Below are positions 7,231-12,620 of a stretch of 12,620 nt of DNA, piece by piece (within the stretch, counting starts at the first letter, position 1; every line of letters begins with the position of its first letter). The notes beneath the pieces were generated by a model. The model was not told the origin of the DNA and ran no database searches. It saw only the letters and a program-made list of their open reading frames with translations. The stretch is from an uncultured Marinicella sp. (GTDB lineage: Bacteria; Pseudomonadota; Gammaproteobacteria; Xanthomonadales; Marinicellaceae), in the NCBI GenBank assembly GCA_938008005.1, contig CALLLZ010000174.1, positions 1 to 12,620 of the forward strand. The letters run 5' to 3'. Made by a program: the position numbers and the translations under genes.

Positions 7231-7381
7231 TTCTGGGTCATTGGGAAAAAGAGTTGAAATTTTATTAATCAAGGCGAGAAATGCAATCTAATAGCTAGCT
7301 ATTAGTCAGTTTTTTAACGCAGAGTAATGAAATTTCAATCTTTTTAACTTGATTCACGAATCGAGCAAAGGTCTCTATTAG
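7210..7381. repeat. Long imperfect inverted repeat (fold-back, MITE-like element)
   Basis: The 172-bp stretch can fold on itself with three well-matched blocks. Outer arms: 7214-7233 (TAGAGACCTTTGCTTGATTC) pairs with 7358-7377 with one mismatch. Middle arms: 7246-7267 pairs with 7325-7345, with one mismatch and one bulge. The core is a perfect 18-bp palindrome, CTAATAGCTAGCTATTAG, at 7288-7305. Between blocks the arms match poorly. The outer edges carry the same 7-mer, CTATTAG, in direct orientation (7210-7216 and 7375-7381), like a target duplication, and the core holds both orientations of the same 7-mer. There is no ORF of note inside. It fills most of the 214-nt gap between the VanZ-like gene and the glycosyltransferase gene. 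It may be a miniature inverted-repeat transposable element derived from an insertion sequence, and its RNA could act as a terminator-like hairpin. A multi-copy nature is not shown by one copy. Confidence 0.7.
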
Positions 7382-7444
7382 TCCGTTAATTAGCCCGAAC
7401 AAGTAAAAATTGGTTAAAATGAAACTTTTTACTTAAGATCATAT

Positions 7445-8377
7445 ATGCCATCAATTGACATCATCGTTCCAGTTTTTAATGAACAAGATGTAATACCTCT
7501 GTTTGAAAAACGCATCAAAGATGTGATGCAAAGTTGTGATATTAAGTGGCGAGTGATCTTTATTGACGACGGTTCAAAAGATGACAGTTTGGCTGTGATG
7601 AAATCAATCCATGAATCAAACAACCAGTTTGGTTATCTGTCCTTAAGTCGCAACTTTGGTAAAGAATATGCAGTAACCGCAGGACTTGATCACGCCTCGG
7701 CGGATGCAGCTGTGGTGATTGATGTTGATTTACAAGACCCACCTGAACTGATACCAGACATGATAGCCGAATGGCATGCCGGATTCGATGTCATCTTTGC
7801 CACTCGCAAAGCCAGACATGGTGAATCAATGGCTAAAAAGGCTACAGCCAATCTATTTTATCGTATCATCAACTCCATGAGCAAAATTGACATCCCCAAA
7901 GACACTGGTGATTACCGCTTGATGTCACGCCGCGCATACCAAGCAGTCAATAAACTCAGAGAACGCAATCGCTTTATGAAAGGCCTATTCGCCTGGGTTG
8001 GCTATAAACAAAAACAGTTGTATTTTGAACGTGAACCCAGAGCTGCTGGAACGACCAAATGGAACTACAGTAAATTGTGGCGATTTGCCTTAGACGGCAT
8101 CACTTCATTCAGCTATATGCCTTTGAGGTTCGCCACTTGGATTGGTATGACAGTGGCTATTCTTGCTTTTTTTTATGGCGTGATCATCATCACCAAAACC
8201 ATCATTATGGGTAACGATGTACCGGGTTACCCATCTCTGATGGTGGTGATACTTTTCCTCGGTGGAATTCAACTAACCGCACTTGGCATCATTGGTGAAT
8301 ACCTCGGACGCATGTTCAATGAAAGCAAACAAAGGCCATTGTATTTAATTGATGAATACCAACCACCAGAACAATGA
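7445..8377 (+). CDS. GtrB/DPM1-like polyprenyl-phosphate glycosyltransferase (GT2)
   Basis: The 310-residue inner-membrane enzyme probably transfers a sugar from a nucleotide donor to undecaprenyl phosphate on the cytoplasmic face. The GT2 domain (about 4-230) has IDIIVPVFNEQ at the start, FIDDGSKDDS (Asp41-Asp42), LSRNFGKEYA, and the metal-binding DVDLQDPPE (Asp93, Asp95, Asp98). It also has DTGDYRLMSR and the membrane-proximal GTTKWNYSKL. Two transmembrane helices follow (about 235-255 and 265-287), as in GtrB, YkcC and ArnC-like enzymes. The sugar is not readable from the sequence. The ATG at 7445 begins exactly at the first beta strand; its Shine-Dalgarno is weak. The stop overlaps an in-frame ATG of the next reading frame by 4 nt (ATGA), but the next gene's likely start is further down. 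The neighbours suggest a role in a surface or periplasmic glycan. Confidence 0.93.
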   Translation: MPSIDIIVPVFNEQDVIPLFEKRIKDVMQSCDIKWRVIFIDDGSKDDSLAVMKSIHESNNQFGYLSLSRNFGKEYAVTAGLDHASADAAVVIDVDLQDPPELIPDMIAEWHAGFDVIFATRKARHGESMAKKATANLFYRIINSMSKIDIPKDTGDYRLMSRRAYQAVNKLRERNRFMKGLFAWVGYKQKQLYFEREPRAAGTTKWNYSKLWRFALDGITSFSYMPLRFATWIGMTVAILAFFYGVIIITKTIIMGNDVPGYPSLMVVILFLGGIQLTALGIIGEYLGRMFNESKQRPLYLIDEYQPPEQ

Positions 8378-8469
8378 ACCAAAAAACTTATTGGGCCAGA
8401 TCTATTTCGAAAAAGAGCACATACGAATCTTGCTTTATTGCGCTCAAACGACAACCCTTTAAACTCTGC

Positions 8470-10104
8470 ATGAAAAAACTGATCTATTTTGTATTCGCCC
8501 TCACTGTTACTGGCTGTAACAATAATGAAGAACCGGCACTTGAGACTGCTGCAGAAACCGCACCCAAGTTTATCAAATCAGCTCACTATTTTTCTTCAGC
8601 ATGGCCCGTTACTTTCTGGCAAGAGTTTGAAGAGGATGATGTCTCTTCAGAACTCAAACAAATTAAGAAAGATGGCTTTAACACCATTGTCTTGGTTGTT
8701 CCGTGGCGCGGTTTTGAAATTGGTTTTGAAAATGAGCAGACCGAATCCAATCCAATTCTTTATGAACGGCTCACTTTCGTACTCAAGGCCATCGTTGAGC
8801 ATAATTTAAAATTCATTTTACGACTTGGCTTTCCTCATTATCATATGCCAGAAGCTAAAACCTATGCACTGGAGCAGTGTATTGGTATGTATACCAATGA
8901 AAAAACTCAAAATCACTGGATTGATTATTTAGAAAAAGTCAGTCAATCTATTAAACCATTCCAAGAATCATCTGCCGGTATCTTGGTTACATGGGAAGAC
9001 TTCTGGTGTCCACACTCTTTATTCCCTAAATGGAGTGAAGAAAAACGCCTTGAGATGGCTCAAGCCATGGGCTATGAGAAATGGCTGCAGCAACAAAATC
9101 AAAACATGGTAAAAGTATTGTTACAACAAAGTGACATCAGATTTGATCAAATTAAAGTTCCACTACCTGCTGACTTTTCTTATGTATTGTATCTGGACTT
9201 TATTGACCAAATGTTTGAACAAAAAGTCTTGAAACCAGCCCAAAGTATTTTCCCCAATGCAGCCATGGAAATCCGAGTAGATAAGTTACCAATCAAGCAA
9301 AAAGAACAATATACATGGATCGGCCATGATTTACACCTAGAAGAAAGCAATCTTCGAGGCACTTATTGGGCGCCTTTTTGGGGCGCTGAAAACAAAGGTG
9401 AGTTAATCAGTGCAGAACAGGCCCTAAAAAACTTCAACTATCTTTTAAAAACTGTTTCTGATAATGGTAACAACATCAATCATCTGGTCGAACAATTTAA
9501 TTTTTATGACAACACAGTACATTACCCCAACAACGCCAACATCAAACCTGAAGAAATAGATGATTTTTTGCTGGGAGCAGCTCCTTTGCTGAAAAAATAC
9601 AGTCGGGGTTTTGGGGTTTGGGCTTATCGAGATTATCATGACAGTGCCATCCTTAACGGCTCTTTTGAGATGGGCACAGAGGGCTGGCATATTGATGGTT
9701 TGGCTGAAATACAAACTCAACAACAAGACCAAAGCTTATTGATGCAAGCTGGCAGCTCAATCACCCAAAGATTTTTAGCTGATAAGCGATTTAAACTGTT
9801 GGTCAAATACCAAAACATTACGCTTTGTGTAATGGCCAACCAAAAAGCAGTCATCGAAGTTAAAGTAGATGGCGTGGTGTTAAAGGAATGGCAAATCGAG
9901 CCAGAACAAAATTGCACCCAAATTTCTGCCGAACCTTTTAAGTTAAGAGTTCCACTGTTGTTTTCTATTCAGGCCCAATCTGAAGTTTTGATTGATGAAA
10001 TCAAACTGTTTGGTTTCACTCAAATGTTAGGCCTATATGATGCAGAAGGCAATCCAGCTCAAAACCTAGATGCTTATCGAAAACTGAATGGTTTATTTAA
10101 GTAA
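8470..10104 (+). CDS. Lipoprotein resembling a TIM-barrel glycoside hydrolase with C-terminal carbohydrate-binding-like domain
   Basis: The 544-residue protein begins with a type II signal peptide (MKKLIYFVFALTVTGC), so Cys16 would be lipidated. The following NNN argues for outer-membrane sorting. Residues about 37-390 look like a (beta/alpha)8 glycosidase: DGFNTIVLVVPWRG, LKFILRLGFPHY, GILVTWEDFW and a late GFGVWAYRDY. Glu176 (TWED) and Glu341 (LVEQFNFYD) are placed like the acid/base and nucleophile of clan GH-A enzymes. From Asn396 (LNGSFEMGTEGW) to about 525 there is a beta-rich domain of the kind seen in CBM4/9-type modules. The frame is open back to ATG 8374, overlapping the glycosyltransferase stop, but that would put 32 extra polar residues before the signal peptide, so 8470 is preferred. 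It ends in two TAA codons. The exact GH family was not recognised and enzyme activity is inference; a non-catalytic glycan-binding role is possible. Confidence 0.75.
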   Translation: MKKLIYFVFALTVTGCNNNEEPALETAAETAPKFIKSAHYFSSAWPVTFWQEFEEDDVSSELKQIKKDGFNTIVLVVPWRGFEIGFENEQTESNPILYERLTFVLKAIVEHNLKFILRLGFPHYHMPEAKTYALEQCIGMYTNEKTQNHWIDYLEKVSQSIKPFQESSAGILVTWEDFWCPHSLFPKWSEEKRLEMAQAMGYEKWLQQQNQNMVKVLLQQSDIRFDQIKVPLPADFSYVLYLDFIDQMFEQKVLKPAQSIFPNAAMEIRVDKLPIKQKEQYTWIGHDLHLEESNLRGTYWAPFWGAENKGELISAEQALKNFNYLLKTVSDNGNNINHLVEQFNFYDNTVHYPNNANIKPEEIDDFLLGAAPLLKKYSRGFGVWAYRDYHDSAILNGSFEMGTEGWHIDGLAEIQTQQQDQSLLMQAGSSITQRFLADKRFKLLVKYQNITLCVMANQKAVIEVKVDGVVLKEWQIEPEQNCTQISAEPFKLRVPLLFSIQAQSEVLIDEIKLFGFTQMLGLYDAEGNPAQNLDAYRKLNGLFK

Positions 10105-10123
10105 TAAAAAATTTTCTAATTAC

Positions 10124-10139
10124 AAGATTGTTAAAATAA
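10124..10139. repeat. Short motif shared by two upstream regions (copy 1)
   Basis: AAGATTGTTAAAATAA lies 61 nt before the ATG at 10200. The same 16-mer with one change (C for A at position 11) occurs at 12392-12407, 28 nt before the TTG at 12436. Both copies are in the same orientation and both are in non-coding DNA. It could be a shared promoter or regulator element. The rest of the 10105-10199 gap is AT-rich, with GATAAT and TACAAT as possible -10 boxes but no clear -35. Confidence 0.3.
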
Positions 10140-10199
10140 TACCACTAATTAAATGAATTCATAACATGATAATGTGACAAAAAGATTACAATCGCCAAA

Positions 10200-12293
10200 A
10201 TGAATAACTTTTCGTGGCTGTTTGCTCTTTTGTTACTACCTTTAATTACTCTGCAAATGATGCACAGTATCGCCTTATGGCCTATACTAAATCATGTGTT
10301 TTTTAGCGCAGCAATAACGACCTTGTTGAATGTTGCTCAATACCAAAAAACTAAGCTTAAAAATTTCTTTAAACTCTTTTTAGTTATCATTTACTTTTTG
10401 TGTTTATTCATGCTTTTGTTTGAAGTGATTTTGTTTGATTTCACTGGCAATGGTTTCAATGACGAAGTTTATTTTCACTTTGAATTTCAATCACTTAAAA
10501 TTGGCTTTAATGAGTATCCAGTCCAACTATTGGCTTTTGTCTTTTTGTTGCTTTTTTATGCTTTTCTAATTAACAAGCTTTTAAATAGCCTTTCACATGT
10601 GAAAGGCTATTGGCTTTTAATCACTGCCATTACTTTATTGTTAACTGGCATTATAAATAGCCCATTGGCTCGATTCTCAAGTGGCGCTATTGATTATCTG
10701 TGGCAGGAAAATGTTGAATTAAATGAAGAACTCATCAAACAATATGTAGACTTAGGTGTTTTACAAAATAACACAATAACAACAAAAAACAACCTCAGCG
10801 CAACGACCACAAAAGATTCAAAGAACCTCATACTTCTTTACCTAGAGTCTTTCAATGAAGGCTTGCTTCATTTGGATCAATATCCCGGGTTAACCCCACA
10901 GTTGAACCAACTCAGCCAACGCTATGAAAACCTAAACCACCTCAGCTCATCTTATGTCACCATTGAAGGGCTTATTTCAAGCCAGTGCGGAACCATGCTT
11001 CCGATGACAGCCGGTAACAACACATTTTTGAACGAGGGTAAATTACTTTCAAAAATGCCTTGTTTAGGAGATGTTTTGAACCAAGCTGGTTACACGCAAT
11101 ACTTTTTAGGCGGTGCAAAAATGGACTTTGCAGGCAAAGGCCATTTTTTAAAAACGCATGGGTATGATAATGTTTGGGGTTTAGGACATTGGAGAGCCAA
11201 TGGTTTTCGTGAAACAAAAGGCATATGGGGGCTAACCGATACTCAATTGTTCAGCAATGCCTTGGATACCATCAATGAGGCTGCTAAAAATCCCCCGTAT
11301 CACATAACTCTGTTAACCCTAGGCACTCATTTACCTGGTTACACCTATGAAGGATGCTCACCTTATTCAGGTAGTGATGAGCCCTTTATCAACGCAATCC
11401 ATTGTACTGATCAGCTGGTGGGTCAATTTGTCAAACAACTAGAACAATCTCGAATTTTAGACAACGCATTACTTTTGATCATAGCTGATCATGGCATATT
11501 TCCTGCAGTTAAAATGAAAGAGCTGTTTGGCAGCGGCGTCAAAGACAGAAGGCTGATTGGCATCACTAATCACCAACCACTTCCAAACCATCTACTATCA
11601 AGTTATGATTTAGCACCAACCATTTTGGATATGCTTAAAATTAAGCACAATGCACTTTTTCTGTATGGAAAATCACTGTTTAAAAAATCTGGAAACCAAC
11701 AAAAACATGTAACCAGAACTGCAGACTGGCAAGACGGAAAAATGATTTTGAATTCTGCAGGGAACTGTACAGATTATCAAAAACCAGAATGGCCTCTTAT
11801 TAAGTGCCATAAGCAGCAATTGTTAAATTTAACAAATCAACTATTGAAACACTATTCTCTTAAAGACCAGCCAAAACAACTTTCTTGCGAACTGGAAATC
11901 AACTTTGCTCATACCGATGATGAAAAAACAAAGGGAAAATGGTCGCTGCGGCTTAATGATGTTGACCATTTGAAAAATTTTTACCACAAAGGCCGTTTAC
12001 TTAATTCATCCAAGATCCGTAACGGGGCTTTTGTTTTTATACTTAACAATGAATCCGCTATCGAAAAACACATTTATATTGAAGACAAAAACATTCACTC
12101 TCATTTACAACAAATCATTCAAGCTAATGATAACACCGTACTGATCGCAAAACCCAACACCCAAAGCACTCAGGTAACACCCATAAACCAAGGGCCTGAG
12201 CTCCAGATTGAGCTTCACAAGAAAAGCACTCTAATTTGGTCTAAAAAATCCTCCTCCCCAATAAAAGGTCTTAATATTTGCCAATCAAAATAA
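10200..12293 (+). CDS. LTA-synthase/OpgB-like sulfatase-fold membrane phosphotransferase
   Basis: The 697-residue inner-membrane protein has five N-terminal helices (about 5-23, 28-46, 56-80, 108-130 and 137-156), then a periplasmic alkaline-phosphatase-superfamily domain (about 208-490). Visible active-site elements are the metal-binding Glu216 (LLYLESFNEG), a predicted Thr254 nucleophile (SSYVTIEG), His377 (LGTHLPGY) and Asp430-His431 (IADHG). This is the plan of lipoteichoic acid synthases and of E. coli OpgB/MdoB, which move phosphoglycerol from phosphatidylglycerol to glycans. Phosphoethanolamine transfer is an alternative. A further about 200 residues (about 495-697) form an extra C-terminal periplasmic region not recognised. 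There is no clear Shine-Dalgarno at the ATG. The neighbouring polyprenyl-phosphate glycosyltransferase and glycosidase-like lipoprotein suggest that the acceptor is a surface or periplasmic glycan. Superfamily is confident; donor and acceptor are inferred. Confidence 0.88.
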   Translation: MNNFSWLFALLLLPLITLQMMHSIALWPILNHVFFSAAITTLLNVAQYQKTKLKNFFKLFLVIIYFLCLFMLLFEVILFDFTGNGFNDEVYFHFEFQSLKIGFNEYPVQLLAFVFLLLFYAFLINKLLNSLSHVKGYWLLITAITLLLTGIINSPLARFSSGAIDYLWQENVELNEELIKQYVDLGVLQNNTITTKNNLSATTTKDSKNLILLYLESFNEGLLHLDQYPGLTPQLNQLSQRYENLNHLSSSYVTIEGLISSQCGTMLPMTAGNNTFLNEGKLLSKMPCLGDVLNQAGYTQYFLGGAKMDFAGKGHFLKTHGYDNVWGLGHWRANGFRETKGIWGLTDTQLFSNALDTINEAAKNPPYHITLLTLGTHLPGYTYEGCSPYSGSDEPFINAIHCTDQLVGQFVKQLEQSRILDNALLLIIADHGIFPAVKMKELFGSGVKDRRLIGITNHQPLPNHLLSSYDLAPTILDMLKIKHNALFLYGKSLFKKSGNQQKHVTRTADWQDGKMILNSAGNCTDYQKPEWPLIKCHKQQLLNLTNQLLKHYSLKDQPKQLSCELEINFAHTDDEKTKGKWSLRLNDVDHLKNFYHKGRLLNSSKIRNGAFVFILNNESAIEKHIYIEDKNIHSHLQQIIQANDNTVLIAKPNTQSTQVTPINQGPELQIELHKKSTLIWSKKSSSPIKGLNICQSK
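10584..10611. repeat. Perfect 28-bp palindrome inside the phosphotransferase gene
   Basis: AATAGCCTTTCACA is followed directly by its exact reverse complement, with no spacer. It falls in codons for the short loop between helices 4 and 5 (LLNSLSHVKGYW), so the reading frame passes through undisturbed. As RNA it would form a hairpin of about 12 bp with a 4-nt loop, and it is not followed by a T-tract. Chance is unlikely for 14 consecutive complementary pairs. Confidence 0.75.
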
Positions 12294-12391
12294 AAAAACA
12301 TGTCAGTATTATTACCATAACACCTCTGCTTTATGATGGTGAACTAACTCAATAAACCTGTTCTTTAAAATTAAAACAAACTGCTTTTCAT

Positions 12392-12407
12392 AAGATTGTT
12401 ACAATAA
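12392..12407. repeat. Short motif shared by two upstream regions (copy 2)
   Basis: AAGATTGTTACAATAA matches 15 of 16 bases of the motif at 10124-10139 and lies 28 nt before the TTG start at 12436. The surrounding gap 12294-12435 is AT-rich with no strong hairpin, so no terminator is called for the phosphotransferase gene. Confidence 0.3.
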
Positions 12408-12435
12408 GCTGTTAGCAAATAGCCAAAGGTTCAAA

Positions 12436-12620
12436 TTGTCTTTTAAAAACGTCGTTCACAATAACTTACTATACATTTTATTGGCATTGTTATCAGGTTG
12501 GTGGTTTACCGAAATGAAACTCAGAGGCCCTTTGGATTTTAATATTGAATTGACGGTTGAAACCAAAGCAAAAAATCAATCCATACAGTTTTATTGCCAT
12601 GTCAATAACACTTATAAAGG
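12436..12620 (+). CDS. N-terminal part of an unrecognised membrane-anchored protein (cut by window end)
   Basis: The frame is open from TTG 12436 to the window edge (61 codons) and has no earlier ATG before the in-frame stop at 12391. The TTG start is favoured by AAAGG 6 nt upstream. It gives a short basic N-terminus and then one hydrophobic helix (NNLLYILLALLSGWWF, about residues 9-24), which the first ATG (12514, MKLRGPLDF) would lose. After the helix comes a beta-like polar stretch (IELTVETKAKNQSIQFYCHV). A signal anchor followed by a beta-sandwich-like ectodomain is seen in several surface-glycan membrane proteins, but no family was recognised. The family and length are unknown because the gene is truncated. 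Confidence 0.55.
   Translation, partial: MSFKNVVHNNLLYILLALLSGWWFTEMKLRGPLDFNIELTVETKAKNQSIQFYCHVNNTYK

Noticed and set aside
7381..7444. Promoter for the GtrB-like gene (TAAAAT at 7415, TAAGAT at 7435)
   Set aside because: TAAAAT has no -35 at a usable distance, and TAAGAT with TTGGTT would start transcription at or past the ATG.
8489..8809. 106-codon + frame inside the lipoprotein gene
   Set aside because: Alternative frame of a longer gene with signal peptide and domain structure; composition is not protein-like.
12294..12360. Possible terminator after the phosphotransferase gene (ACCAT...ATGGT)
   Set aside because: Only a 5-bp stem with a loop of about 20 nt and no T-tract; too weak to call.
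1..12620. Defence island, prophage or toxin-antitoxin content
   Set aside because: No nuclease, methylase pair, integrase, phage structural gene or toxin-like small gene pair was seen on either strand.

Overview
The window looks like chromosomal DNA of an AT-rich gammaproteobacterium (roughly 40% GC by eye). The aspartyl-tRNA synthetase and MscS channel are of ordinary proteobacterial type. There is also a Hanks-type kinase, an outer-membrane-type lipoprotein signal and a bacterial QTMAN-like glycosyltransferase. A Marinicella-like or other deep-branching marine lineage would fit, but that is an impression, not something the sequence proves. No rRNA, tRNA, CRISPR array, phage gene or transposase was seen.

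Left part (1-3507): the tail of a probable SAM-dependent methyltransferase (+) converges on mscS (-), with a bidirectional hairpin terminator between them. Upstream of mscS on the same strand lie a small alpha/beta hydrolase and aspS. The hydrolase starts 8 nt after the aspS stop, so these two are probably co-transcribed. mscS has its own extended -10 promoter candidate.

Middle (3508-7444): a divergent control region with a CRP-like GTGA-N6-TCAC palindrome separates aspS from a + strand run. That run is a membrane-anchored Ser/Thr kinase with a periplasmic C-terminal domain, a tRNA-queuosine mannosyltransferase-like (DUF3524) glycosyltransferase, and a VanZ-like membrane protein. The short gap and the 20-nt overlap suggest one operon. 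The VanZ-like gene runs into a roughly 172-bp fold-back (long inverted repeat) element, which supplies its last codons and its stop.

Right part (7445-12620): an envelope-glycan group on the + strand. It holds a GtrB/DPM1-type polyprenyl-phosphate glycosyltransferase, a lipoprotein that resembles a TIM-barrel glycoside hydrolase with a C-terminal carbohydrate-binding-like domain, and an LTA-synthase/OpgB-type alkaline-phosphatase-superfamily membrane enzyme. Last comes the start of a further membrane-anchored protein cut by the window edge. Together they could make, trim and decorate a periplasmic or surface glycan with a phospho-substituent. That joint role is inference from gene content.

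The points most worth a second look are the fold-back element, the kinase's CsgG/LpoB-like periplasmic domain, the bacterial QTMAN homologue one gene away from an AspRS with non-discriminating signature residues, and the unrecognised lipoprotein/phosphotransferase glycan locus.
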